Origin: Ampullaceana balthica
Lineage: Eukaryota; Mollusca; Gastropoda; Lymnaeidae
Direction of reading: 5' to 3'
DNA: 64,000 nt
Assembly (NCBI GenBank): GCA_944989445.1
Contig: CALYLW010000734.1
Span: 1-64,000 of the forward strand
The notes beneath the pieces were generated by a model. The model had not been told where the DNA came from, did no database searches, and saw only the letters and a program-made list of their open reading frames with translations. Each line of letters begins with the position of its first letter. The stretch's first letter is position 1. The translations under genes and the position numbers were made by a program. This document shows positions 51,261 to 63,306 of the stretch, one piece after another.

Positions 51261-53889
51261 GTCCATAGCACTTCCTTTTACAAACAATTTGTAAATAGTG
51301 TGTTTGAAGATTTAGTTGATGGAAAATTGTATAGATCAAATCACTTTTTTAATAATGAAAATGTTTTTCGGCTAATTCTTTACCAAGATTCTTTTGAAGT
51401 TGTAAATCCATTGGGATCAAGTAAAAAGAAGCATAAGATGCTTTAGACTATTCATGAGATCTTTAATAAATCTATAAGTCCTAATCACAGTCCAAGCATC
51501 CATTTTAATATAGTTAAGCTTTAAACTACTACATATTCTACAAGATTATGGAAAGACCATTATTTTGCTGCTTTAAGTTTATTTAAGTTAGGACTGTTCC
51601 TGACCTCTTTTTAAAAAAAATTGGTTTCAGGTAAAGATCACATGAAACAGGGAGAGTCTAGGTTAAACTAACTAACTGCACAATACAAGTCTTGGCAAAT
51701 TATATGCTTTAACATTACCACTACCCATATGTAAGTATTAATACATTTTAAACAGTAATTCAAGTATTAGTCGAGAAAAAGTTACGAGAATTTATCATTT
51801 GTCAACTTTAAAGTCAGTGTATGGCATATAAATATTTAAATGCAGAATATTATTCATGTCTTTTAAAATTATTATACAAAATTAAGTATATGTTGTCTAA
51901 TTATATTAAAAAACTGTTTAAAATTTTCTTTATTTTTAATAGATGTGTAGTTATGTTACACATGTATAATTTCTGTAACAAAAGGAAAATGTTATTTGTA
52001 ATCATTTAGTTAATTATTTTTACTTGAAATTTCAGGTTCTGTCTTTTACAATAACAAAGGGGGAGGTCTTTGATAACAGAATGACCATTGCATACAATAA
52101 AGAGATGGATAACCACTTTAAGCCCTGTCAAGAAAGGTATTAAATTTGGATTTTTTCAAATTGAATGGTTTGTTGATTTTAATTAATATTATAAATGAGT
52201 ATCAGTCTTAACCAAATTTATCAGTTTATAAAACATGATAATATTTTTGGTTTCTAATGCCAGTTGAGATATTTAAACCATATGTACATTTCAACATTAG
52301 TTAGTTAGAGATTTAACATTTATTTTTTATTATTAAGGTGTTGGTTAAGATTATTGTCACCCTAATTTTGTCAAAACTAGCTAATATATAATTTGTATTT
52401 TAGCTAAGACTAAAAATCAATCAAAGCATTTAGATCTCTTACTAGCTGTGCAGTTATGTTACACATTTATGATAAACCTAACATAAAAGAAAGAAAAATA
52501 CTTATCAGATTTGTTTTAATCATAAAGTTCTTTTTTTTTCACTTGCCATTTCAGATAATGTCTTTTATATAGAAAGAAGGTGGTCTTTGGTTACAGATCA
52601 GTCAAGGCGTACAATGTCAAGGTGGATCTAATACCAAGATAAAGTGTTCAATATTCGGACTTAATATTGAAATGGTAAGTTTTTATTTTGAACATTTATT
52701 TTTGTGATTAATAATTATGTCATAATTACACTTATTTAACATGTGAGAGTGTATTCTGATTTTTACTCAAGAGTGCTACAATCTTTTTGTTTTAAATCTC
52801 AAGTAAAGTAAGCGGAAATAGCACCCTGTTTGTTAATTTAGATTTTGCTTACATATTGCCACCTTAGAATAACTGAAGGTTCTAATTCTATATGGGCTTA
52901 CCTAATATCAAATTTTCAAACACCAAGATCTTGGTTTGATCAAAGGTTTACATAGAACCTTGTTATTCTAAGGTTAATGTGTTTCCTAGTTAAATTTTAT
53001 TTTTATTTACTATTCTTTGTCCTATATATCAGTAAAATTGAGGTTTGAGTAATTTCTATATCTTAAAATATAATATATTCTATTATCCCATCTCAATGTC
53101 TCTACTTAATTTTATAGGGTTACAGCTGTTATAGGAAGCTAAGTGAATATCTTCAAGTCAAAAAGTGCTTTGGTAGTGTATTACAGATACCCTTTGACTT
53201 TTGTTTTACCATGATTTGATTTGTACTATTTATCTTCTTTTTGTTTTAAAGCCTGCCAGCACTGTGGAGGAAATTGAAGAAAAATCTTTGCCCCCTACAC
53301 CTCATGTAATTCTAAGGGGTATGTGAAATATTTAGTGAATTTAAACACTTTTTTTTTGGTTTCCTTTATTTTTTTAAATATAGCTCACGTTTTCACATTA
53401 ATTTTTTAAAATAAAACTTGAAAAGTTGCTTTCATTTGAATACCCTTGTCTTAGGGTAAGACTTACATGGTTTTAATGTTTTGCACTAGTAAATTGTTAT
53501 TTTGTTTCTAGGTAACAGTCTCATGGGAGTTCAGGACTGAATGCTTTCCATTGATGGCAAAGTAGTCATCCATGCTGATGAGAATGATTTTCTAAAGGCT
53601 GTTGGTTGCCTCTGCGGTGCCTATTACACATTCAACATTAAATATGATACAGAAGCAATCTCAACTTTGGAGTTTTTGCAAAGGTTAGAAATTTATGTTT
53701 TCACATGTGATTAAACGTATTTGTAAATTTCATTTCAGAAGTATTTACTCTAATTTTACTTTTTTCCACAATTAATTTTCCCTCTATGAACAAGTTTTTA
53801 ACGATCTGGTATGCTTCCCTCTCCGCCTTATGGTTGCAGATGCTAAGATTAACTAGAAAAGGCTCTTTCCAGATTATATAGATAATTTT

Positions 53890-53975
53890 AACGTTTAATG
53901 CCCAAAAGCGAGGTAATGCGCGCCTTGTCTCTAATCCCAAAGCGCGGTAATGCGCGCCTCGATGGCACTCTCTTT
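53890..53975 (+). repeat. Two short GGTAATGCGCGCC repeats
   Basis: GCCCAAAAGCGAGGTAATGC and TCCCAAAGCGCGGTAATGCG, each followed by GCGCC/CGCC, lie about 40 bp apart, upstream of a locally GC-richer stretch to about 54.1 kb. Function unknown. Confidence 0.5.
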
Positions 53976-54199
53976 AGTAATGAGATCATAAAAAAAAGAA
54001 ATTCTTCATTTAGTGAGAGAAGCTTTAGTCGACTTCCGGAAATGGCGACGGTTGCCTTTGCTAGTGTTATCGCTCCATTCGCGAAATTGTGCATGTTTTT
54101 TTTTGTGTTTTTTTTAAAAAAAATTTTCTTTTTTTTTGAAGATGTGATTTTGCTATGCTTTTTTGTAAATATAATAGTACTAAACTACAGATAAAATTA

Positions 54200-55090
54200 G
54201 TATTAAACTCAAGTCGGTCTGTTGGATACATAAAATAACCATTCTTATCCTAAAAGATGAAGTCAGTATGATAATAATAATATAAATTCATTTTCCGTAA
54301 TTTTTTAAATTGCATAACCAGTTGATCGCAATTAAAGGGAAATCCTTACGGGACTGAGGCGGAAGTTTACCGAAAACCTTATGGGGCTTTAAACGTTAAT
54401 AAACTAAATTTTGTGTTTTCTTTTTTCTACTTTGTCTTCTGAATCGTTTTCTTCTAGACATGTTATTATTGTTATACTTCTATGTTGAAATCTTAGCCAA
54501 GGAGGTTTAGTATTCATTAACCCATCTATGTGTGCCCTTTTATTCAGCCTACAAGAAACTTATAGTAAAGCTGTTTTTTGAGAAGCAGCTTTCTCTTGGA
54601 AGCTGAAATAACGAAGTTTTTTCACCAATTATTTAAAAATATTTTTTAAAGTTTTGTTATTACTTTTAATTTATCAAATTTTTCTTGCCCATTTTAAGAA
54701 AACCTTCAATTTTTTTTTAAATTAAAAAAAAATAATAATTTTTTTTTAAAAAAATACAAATTAAAAAAAAATATAACAAAAAATTTATATTAAAATTATA
54801 ATTTTTTTTTACAAATAAAAAAAATTTAAAAAAAAATTTTTAAACAAAAATTTTCTTTTTAAAATTATGAAATGGTTTTAATTCTTTTTTTTTATTTACA
54901 CATTTTTATGGCAATGACTGGTTTTGTATTCAACCTTGGATACTTTGAAATACTCTGGTTGAACATGTAATTTTCAAAAACACTAACTGCTATCAATGTA
55001 TTGTGTGTTTTTACATTTTAAGCTTTCCTTTAAATGTATTTTCAGTTACAGAATTTAATAAACCTTTTATTCCTTTCTTTTTCAATTAGG
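54200..55090. other. A/T-homopolymer-rich intron of the decayed gene
   Basis: 54700-54900 is almost pure A/T with long A and T runs. No other content recognised. Confidence 0.5.
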
Positions 55091-55389
55091 TGGATGCAAG
55101 ATAAAAGAAAATGGCAGCAGCTCATCCAGTAAAGGAAAAGCAACAGAAGAAGGCGTTAGCAGAAAAGTTGCAAGCGTAATAAGAGATCTCAGACTTTGAA
55201 TGTACACAAAGATGAATGTTGATACTGTTATGACCTGAATGGACTTAATAAAAAATGTATTAATTTTTAAAATACTTATCTCATTTATTTGCGTCCAGTT
55301 TGTATTGCTTATTAGTAGCTAATGTTAAAACAAGGGCTGTATTAATGAGGGCTGTATTTAGGGGCTGCCCTAAAATGGAGGGGGGGGTG

Positions 55390-55594
55390 GTTATCGTTTT
55401 TAAAAAAAAATAACGGTAACTTAACGTTAACGGTATCCTAAGAGTTTACGACATTCCGTCGTAAAATAACGGTAAGCCAAAAACGATAAGTTATCGCTGC
55501 GGTAAGTTACCGTTAATGCCCCATAAAGACGGTTAGTTAATGGCAGCACTACACGATAAGTTACTGTCCTTTTACGGTAAGATTTTTTACAGTG
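55390..55594 (+). repeat. Right subterminal repeats of the CACTG transposon
   Basis: GGTAACTTAACGTTAACGGT, CGATAAGTTATCG, GGTAAGTTACCGTTAA and ACGATAAGTTACTG are variants of one palindrome-like motif packed into the last 200 bp before the tip. Such arrays are typical transposase-binding regions. Confidence 0.65.
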
Positions 55595-58240
55595 CATGTC
55601 ATCGGCGAAACGTAGGTTGGTTATAATTATCCCTCCGATGCTGACTGTTCCGACTTGGTTTTCTAGCACATCTGTCATAATCCTTTCAAGGAAGAGGTTG
55701 AAGAGGATGGGGGAAAGTAAACATCCTTCGCTGATACCAACAGTAGTCTTGAACCAATATCCCAGCTTGCTGTTGAAGAGTACTGCGCTCGTTGCTCTGT
55801 TGTATATTATAGGTTCTTGATCACTTCTATGAGGTTTGCATTAATGTTAAATTTGTGCATAATTGCCCACAGTGCCGCATGCCACACTCTGTCGAACGCT
55901 TTTTTAAAGTCTATAAAGACATTATAGAGGTCACTCTGGTGTTTTTCACAGAGCACTCGCAGGTTAAAGATTTGCTCCGTTGTGCTTCTTCCTGCTCTGT
56001 AGCCCGCCTGCTCTTCTGAGATTATTTGCCCTGCTTGTGGTTTCAGTCTGTTTAATATGATCATAAGCATGACTTTGCTGGGGTGAATATTCAGGCTGAT
56101 TGTACAGTAGTTCTGGCACATATGTAAATTACCTTTCTTTTGGAGCGTGATAACCAGCGATTGCGTCCAGTGGGTTGCCCATTTTGCTGTCTGCCAGATA
56201 TTGATGCACATGTTAGTTAGGATGTTTATTAAAAGGTCACCTCCTGCCTGAAACAGTTTGCCTGGAATGTTTTCTGCTCCAGCTGATTTACTTCTTTTTC
56301 AATTGTCGTACAGCCAGCTCGACCTCATCACGGAGAATAGAATGCATGTCTGTGGTAGTTTACTTCGGGCAGTTGAGCACTGATGCATCGCCTTTGGAGT
56401 CTTCATTGTACAGCTCAGAACAGTATTCGGTCCATCTTTTGAGAATTTCTTGTACTTCTGTGATACATTTTGCGAATTTAACTTGTATGGTTGAGGTACG
56501 ACCTTGTTTGGTGGATGTCAAGTCTTTAACAATTTTTGTAAGCCTTTTTTGAGTTGTTCCTTAGTAAATTTTCATCGATGTCTGAGGATTGTTTTTCTAT
56601 CCATTCTTTTTTTTTGCTTTTTCCATTTCTTTTCTGATCTTTTTATTAATTGCTCTGTATCTGGATGCTCCTTCTGCAGTGTTCTTTAAACTCTTACGTT
56701 TTCTTCTTTCATCGCATAATTTCAGAATATTAAATGAGACCCATGGTCTTTTTATTGCTCGCTTCTTACCAAGTACTTCTTTTGCTGCTTCAATTATTGT
56801 GGTATTGAAGGTATCAGTGACTAGGTCTATGTCCATGTCCGTTTCTGACTCATATAGTGCGGTCAGTGGAGCAAATTTCCCTCCAATGGTTGCCCTGAAG
56901 ACCACTGCGATTTCTGGGTCTTTCAGTTTTTTAAGGTCAAAGCGTAGTTGTGAATTGCCTTGTTTTCCTATTTTTTCAAGTGGAGATGGAAAGTCATCAG
57001 CTCCAGATTATGGTCACTACCGATATCTGCTGCAGGGAAACTTCTAGTTTTAGCTGCTTTAATGCATGATTTGAATCGTTTTCTGACCAGTATGTAATCT
57101 ATCTGGTTACTATGCTCCCCGTCGGGGCTGTGCCAAGTCCATCTTCTGGATTTTGTATGTTGGCCAATTGTGTTAGCTAGCAGGAGGTTGTTATATCTTG
57201 CAAATTCCAGGAGATGAAGTCCTCTATGATTCGTCAGATAATTGCAAGAGCGTCCGCAAGTGTCTGCCCAGTTGGTACATACATCTACTCCAATCTTTGC
57301 GTGCCAGTCTCCTTGGACGACGACAATGTCTGTCATTGGTGTTTGATCCACGATGTCCTGTACCTGGTCATAGAAGACCTCTACTTCGCTGTCGTCGTGG
57401 CTGGTTGTAGGAGCATATATCTGTATATTTGTGATATTGACGGGTGCGGCTTTCAGCGAATGGTAATGATGCGGCTGGAGACAGGCCGACATCCAATGAC
57501 CGAGTTTGTTATATTTTTATGGAGTAGGAATCCAACTCCATGTGCCTGTCAGTCTTCCCTGCCGCTGAAGTAGATCTTGTGTCCTTCCTCTGTTGAGAGT
57601 TCGCCATCGGGTCTCACATAATCCGATGACATTCCATTGGTATCGCTCCATTTCATGCATCAATTCTCTCACGTTCCCTGTAGCTTGTAGGGTTCTTGGA
57701 TTCCATGTGTCAATAATTATGTCGTCTCTTCTGTTAAAATTGAATGGGGGAGATGGTTGTGGTGCATCATTAATAAACTTTTCATCCCCACCCTGGTGTG
57801 CAGTGGTAGACGCGAGGGGTTGTTAACCCGGACGAAGACTGAGCCGGTATGTGTTGTGTTAGTATTACAGTCATGTGGTGTGTCTAGGGCAAGAAATGCT
57901 TGGCAGCGCCCATCCCTCTCCAAGCTTGACCACAGCCTGTTTCCTCCTTATCTGTGGTCCGCCTTGATCACGGACACGTAGCCGTTGAGTTTGCACTTTA
58001 TCTCGTCCGCCCAGGCCGGTGCTTCAACTTGGAAGTCATACGCACAGTGATTCCGTGTCAACACCACCCCTCACGTGGTTTAGCTGGCCAGCTGAGACCG
58101 TTGCCCGGGGTGTGGCACTGCAAGCCACACGTGAGAGTTTCGAGATGGGCGAGGACCAGTGAGCTTGACCACCCGATGGTGCAGCTGTAAAGGCGCCAAA
58201 GGTACTACCTCTGCCCAGAGCCCTCTACAACCCCCTGCAT
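55595..58240 (-). mobile_element. LINE-2 (RTE-like), 5' region, endonuclease and RT N-terminal half
   Basis: On the minus strand from the right: a GC-rich 5' region (58240 to about 57780); endonuclease with MHEMERYQWNVIGLCETRW, NIQIYAPTTSHDDSEVEVFY, VVQGDWHAKIG and GSDHNLELM (the GD..AK and SDH catalytic motifs); linker GGKFAPLTALYESETDMDID and KRPWVSFNILKLCDERRKRK; RT with EEQAGYRAGRSTTEQIFNLR, NVFIDFKKAFDRVWH, SEGCLLSPILFNLFLE and FADDM at the break. A few frame changes and stops make it inactive. Length with the other half, about 3.43 kb, and the single-ORF layout fit the RTE clade. Its 5' end directly abuts the LINE-3 target site, so it is essentially full length. Confidence 0.88.
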
Positions 58241-58253
58241 CAGGGACTGCATC

Positions 58254-60404
58254 AGGAGTGTGAAGATGCTGGGGGGCCTGCCTTTGTCAGTACCACTGTG
58301 TCTGGAAATTTTTCTTGCCACTTTATGCCGAAGATCTTCCATAGACTTGATGTATGAAAGTGGTTAAGCTTTCTAGCATTACGCTGATATACAGTCCAAG
58401 TTTCACAAGCATATAGCAGTGAGGGGAGCACCACTTCCCTGTACACTTTCAGCTTCGTCTGGATGGTAATGCCTCTTCTGTTCCAGACATTTGGGTAAAA
58501 CCTGCCAAAAGTGGAGCTTGCTCCGGAAATTCTGACGTTCACTTCGTCATCTATGGTGAAATTTTGAGACAGTGTGCTGCCTAGGTATGTGAACCGCTGC
58601 ACTGTGTTAAGTCTCTGGCCGTTGCAGTGATGTTGGGCTCAACGTAGGGCCTTCCAGGCGTGGGCTGATGGAGGACTTCAGTCTTCTTAGACCAAAGTTT
58701 GTGCAGACATTGGAGAACAGGTTTATGCTGCATTGCATGTCGGATTTAAGACAGCGTTGAGGGCACAGTCATCAGAAAACAGCAGGTCTCTGATGATGTC
58801 TGTCATAACCTTGTTTTTGGCATGAAGCCCCGAGGGTTGAACAGTTTGCCATCTGTGCGGTACCTCATGTTGACACCAGCATCCTCGTCTCTGAAGGCCT
58901 CTGTCAGCATTGCGGAAAACATGAGGCTAAACAGTGTTAGTGCCATGACGCAGCCCTGCTTGACCCCTTAACCCCGTTTGTGACTGGGAAAGGATCAGAA
59001 GACTCTCCGCTGTCCTAGACTCTGGCCTGCATGTCCTCGTGGAATTGTTGCACCAAGACGATGAATTTCCTCGGGCAACCGTACTTAGCCATGATCTTCC
59101 ACATACCCTCTCTGCTAACGGTGTTAAAAGCCTTGGTCAGGTCGACATAGGTGGAGAACAGGTCGAAGTTCTGCTCCTGGCATTTCTCTTGCAGCTGCCT
59201 GGCAGCGAACACCATGTCGATGGTTCCAAGCTCTTTTCGGAATCCACACGGACTTTTAGGCAGGAGTCCTTGGTCAAGGTTGACTGTGAGGCGGTTGAGC
59301 AGGATTCTGGCAAGGATCTTTCCTGCGATAAAAAGCAGGGATATGATGATGGAGGCATCTTGGAAGTCCTGTGGGATCGTCTCTTGCTGCCACATCAAGA
59401 GAAATAGCTGGTGGAGCCTTTCAGTCAGGGCTTTTCCCCCTTTCTTGTAGACCTCAGCTGTTATGGCGTCAGAACCAGGAGCTTTGGCACTGGAGAGAAG
59501 ATAAATTGCTTTCTGGGTCTCGAGCAAGGTTGGGGGAGGGTAATCCAGTGCTTTGTTTTTTGGCACTTGGGTTAGACAATTGGTTGCTACTTCATTGATT
59601 GTCGAAGGGCGATTTAGGACGTTGTCGAAATGTTCGGTCTACCTCTTCAAGATCTTCTCTTTGTCTGTGATGAAAATGTTACCGTCTGCGTTGAGGAGAG
59701 GGTTTGATCCTGAGGGCGTGGGGCCATACACATCTTTCAAGGCGTCAAAGAATTTTGTATTGTCACGCTTGTCGGCATAGCCTTGGATCTCGTCGGCTTT
59801 GTTGCCGAGCAAATCGTCCTGCATCTGAAGGAGCTCCTGCTGTACAGTCTTGCGTATGTTGTTGAGTGCATCTCTCCTTGCCGTGGACCTGGGGTTATTG
59901 AGGTAAGCTTGATGTAGGTGTGTTTCTCATCCAATAACTGCTTGATGTCTTCGCAGTTCTCATCGAACCAGTTTGTTTGTTTCCTGGTCTGGGGCCCCAG
60001 GGTATTTGCAGCTATGGTGTAAATCAGCTCTCTAATTGACGCCCAGTCTGTCTCCACGTTCTGGTTGTCCGGAGAGGTGAATTTGAAGCGCTCTTCCAGA
60101 GCATCCACAAAGGACTGCTTGCAGCTGGCGGTCTTCAGTTTTGCAACGTTCAGCCGTTTGGGGGCCTTCTTCCCTTGCGGGCGTCGTTTTGGCTGAATGC
60201 GGATGTTGAGCTTGGTGATGATGAGGCGGTGGTCTGTCCAGCATTCAGCGCCGCACATGGACTTGGTCACACGTACATCCTGCTTGTCCCTCTTCCTCAC
60301 GGTGACGTAGTCACAAGATGCCAGTGCTTTGAGCGTGGGTGCATCCATTAAGTCCGGTTACGGGTAGTGTGTCGGAAGATCGTGTTGACGATCTGTAGTT
60401 CATG
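58254..60404 (-). mobile_element. LINE-3, linker and RT segment
   Basis: On the minus strand: LASCDYVTVRKRDKQDVRVT and CWTDHRLIITKLNI (end of endonuclease, normally SDH), KLKTASCKQSFVDALEERF, TNWFDENCEDIKQLLDEK, then LLETQKAIYLLSSAKAPGSD, AGKILARILLNRLTVNLDQG, CGFRKELGTIDMVFAARQLQ, FSTYVDLTKAFNTVSREGMW, QGCVMALTLFSLMFSAMLTE, a damaged DD motif region, QRFTYLGSTLSQNF and VVLPSLLYACETWTVYQRNA. It is a common aquatic-animal LINE whose endonuclease is often mis-annotated as craniofacial development protein 2-like. Frameshifted. The clade was not determined. Confidence 0.87.
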
Positions 60405-63299
60405 TAGGTACCACAAATTGACGCAAAATTGCGTTTTTCCGCCCTGAAGCTAAAAATTAGCAACTTTTCACTCACACTTTTCGATAATAAAAAGAGATGT
60501 TATACAAATTAAAATTATACCATTGAAAAGTGTATTTTAAGCCCTTTAATTATTATTATATGTTATTTTAAAATATTACATTTTTCGCTGGAAAACCATC
60601 ACCATAACGATTTTTGAGCAGCAGCCGAGTTATGGTTTTTTACCCTCTTCCATTCAAAGCCTTTACCGTAGCGCAAGATACATATAATTGCATTAAAAAT
60701 TAGTGTATCGTATGTGAAATTGGACAATCTTTACTTTCGTATAAAACAAAATCATAGAATATTATTTCAAATGTAAAAAAATTTAAGAATGCCAGAAAAA
60801 ATCCATATAATTATAAGTTTTTGACATAATTGGACTTGTTGGTTAATATTTTTGAAAGGATTGTCCATTTTCCAATTGATATACGGAAAAAACTTTTCAT
60901 GTATTTTTATTTCGCGCATCGGCAAAACGAAATAAATAAACCTATATTTTCGTTTCGAAGAACGTTTCGCCGGTGCGAGGAAATGGCCGAGTCTATAATG
61001 TTAGCACTCCAGCAGGGACAAGCAAATTGACATTTGTCGATCTCGAGGGCTTATTTGGTAAGTAATATTATTAAAATAAAACATATCTATCATTTGAAAT
61101 ATCTTTTAATTATTTATTTATTGGCAAATGAGTAGTTTTCACTAGTTAGTTTTACGATTCATTGTACAGTAACGTTCACTTTTTAGGTTCGTAACTAACG
61201 TAAACCACCACTCCAACTTTGAAGTGAAATCCATTTTTATTCTGACTGTTGATATAAAACTATGTATTTCCCCTGAAATATAATAGTTTTATGAGTAATA
61301 AGTAATATATTTCATAGTAATAAAATGATATTATTAATCCTAAATTGTGATTTATATTAAGGGTCATGTGATCACAACTTCGGTTGCCAATGTAAACAAT
61401 GATTAAGAAAAAGTCAATAAGTTAATAAGTTAGGGATGTTTTTGTTTCAATTATAAATCACTTATGAAGAAATAAAAGAATTTCAGCGTAAAGTTAGAAT
61501 AATTTCTATAATATATAATTTATGTACTGGGAAATATGTGTTCAACTTTTTAGATGATGCTGAACAATATGGTGTACTTGAGAGGACGTTTTTGGCCAGT
61601 GGAAAGGATAGAAGACCATCACTGCCCACTCTTGTTATTACCAACAAACTACTGCTGCAACTCTATGTTTTAAAAGAAGAAAATAACAAGTCATGGGATC
61701 TGGTATCTTTAAAACTAATACTGTTGTTATTAATTATTTTAATGACTTTATTATAATTAATATGTTTCTTTAAAAATATTTTGTTCTTTAGTCCTAGTAA
61801 TTTTGATAATTTAAAATTAAACTCTGATAAATTGTCATTTTCAGCTTGAAACCTGGTTCTCACTGATAAAACAAGGGGGGAGCTTTACAATTCGGAATCA
61901 AGTGTAAAAGGTTTTTGACAGTTTGAATTTAATTTCATCAGTGGACTATGTACATTTCTTGGATTAATACATGTATGTCACATATATATTTCTTGGATAA
62001 AGAATTGGATTTTGATTTAATAAGTCCTACCTTATCATTTGGAAATAATAGAAATCTGGGCTCTCCACCTAAGTTACATGTGAGGCTGGTGCTTGAAGAC
62101 AGGTACCAAAAAAGTGTATTATTGAGTTTTATGTTGATCTTTTGCTGAGACTTTTAAATAGCTTTGCTTATTATATCACTGTGTGTCACGTGAGAGAGGT
62201 CAGATGTGAATTGGTAGTGGTCACATGACCGGGAAAAGAATAAGACATGGCGACTGGAGTGTGGTTCTATTTTACGGACGTGAGATATACTTGATGTAAA
62301 TTAATTTACATAGAGTTGTGATTAAAAGTTATTTTGTTGAAACAGTGCCTCATGGAATCATTGTGAGAAAGATAGAGTTGATAAGGTCACGCCCACACGG
62401 CCACGTTACACTGTGTCTAAAGGTTTGTTAAGTTAAATATTTTATTAGTAAGCTGACTATTAAGCTCATATATTCTGTATACTAATAATTAATAACATTT
62501 ATTTAAATATTGAGATTAGAAAAAAACATTTGTAATTATTTAATTTTGATATGATTCTACTTTTCTGCACTTAAGTTCATATGAACAATTGCGCATATCC
62601 AAACTCACTTGTATTTTAAATGTATATAGAATGGGTTAATTTGATCTTTGAATAGTTATAAGCAATGGTTAGTCTTTACTTTAATGTAATTTTAACAACT
62701 TTAGGGATATTTTTTTTATTTATTTACACATTTTTGAAAATGACTAAATTTTTACTTTTTGATGACCTTTGCATTGTTCTAACCGTACATTTATTTTGAT
62801 TATTGAACTTGTAGATAAACACTTTATTACTGTTTATAAATCTTTAGTTACCCTTCATTTTGATATAATTATCTTTTATCCTGATTCATTGGCTTATTTT
62901 TTATGTTTTTTTTTAAGTTGTTAATTTTAGGATTTTAACCTCCCTTTTTATTTTTCTCAAAAAATGATGCAAATCCATTTTCAGGTAAATAAATTTTTAG
63001 AATTAAATTATTTTGCATCCCTGAAAAAAATTGAGTTTGTTCTCCATATACTTTTGGTTGAAATGAGAGTGAGTAAGTGGGTATAAATAAAATAATTTTA
63101 CAGATATTGTCTTTCAAAAACAGCACATTTTAGGGAAGAAAAAAAGAAAAAACCTGAACTTCAAATGACCATAACTTTCTCATTTATATAAGATATATGA
63201 AAAAACTTGGTGTCCTCGGTCTTAGAATTACTAGTACTTTAAAATACATCATCTAGAAAAGCTGTGGGACCATTTTGAAATTTCAGTTTGTGGTACCTA
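60405..63299. mobile_element. 2,895-bp DNA transposon with TAGGTACCACAAA ends inserted in LINE-3
   Basis: Terminal inverted repeats TAGGTACCACAAA and TTTGTGGTACCTA are perfect over 13 bp, and GTTCATG is duplicated on both sides (60398-60404, 63300-63306; an 8-bp AGTTCATG is possible if one terminal A is assigned to the duplication). The LINE-3 frame continues across the site (CAEHELQIVNTIFRH). Two exon-like pieces lie on the plus strand: about 60955-61063 (ending GTAAGT, with MAESIMLALQQGQ) and about 61555-61690 (after TTTTTAG, with EQYGVLERTFLASGKDRRPS). I recognise no transposase, and the superfamily is unknown. Confidence 0.85.
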
Positions 63300-63306
63300 G
63301 TTCATG

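Larger units (their letters stand above)
51267..55260 (+). pseudogene. Decayed multi-exon gene carried by the CACTG transposon
   Basis: Exon-like segments with AG/GT borders: about 51268-51446, 52036-52138, 52555-52674, 53253-53319, 53512-53682 and 55091-55199. The first encodes SVFEDLVDGKLYRSNHFF and LILYQDSFEVVNPLGSSKKK, then HKML and a stop. The later ones encode ASTVEEIEEKSLPPTPHVIL, MLSIDGKVVIHADENDFL, KAVGCLCGAYYTFNIKYDTE and STLEFLQR; a last segment ends KVASVIRDLRL-stop, followed by AATAAA at about 55248. I recall the VNPLGS-KKKHK and YxFNIxYPxxAxxTLEFIQR motifs from large uncharacterised proteins abundant in fish and invertebrate genomes, but cannot name the domain. In-frame stops (after VQD and HKML) and a frame change in the last exon show it is dead. 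Confidence 0.55.
46732..55594 (+). mobile_element. 8,863-bp CACTG-ended DNA transposon (CACTA/EnSpm-like) inserted in LINE-2
   Basis: Left tip CACTGTAAAAAATGCAATGT; right tip, read inward, CACTGTAAAAAATCTTACCG. The dinucleotide CA flanks both sides (46730-46731, 55595-55596). Leaving out the insert and one CA restores the LINE-2 frame from FADDM into GGLAG, so the boundaries are exact. Subterminal repeats are present: a roughly 150-bp unit at the left tip repeats from 46882, and CGATAAGTTATCG/GGTAAGTTACCGTTA motifs crowd the last 200 bp. CACTG...CAGTG ends and a 2-bp duplication suggest animal CACTA/EnSpm elements; no transposase was recognised. It carries a decayed spliced gene on the plus strand (51.27-55.25 kb) and a nested hAT (48008-48774). 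Confidence 0.82.

Noticed and set aside
57198..58190. Several plus-strand ORFs of 70-119 codons
   Set aside because: They are antisense to the LINE-2 endonuclease and its 5' region and show no motifs of their own.
58954..59780. Plus-strand ORFs of 75-122 codons
   Set aside because: Antisense shadows of the LINE-3 RT.
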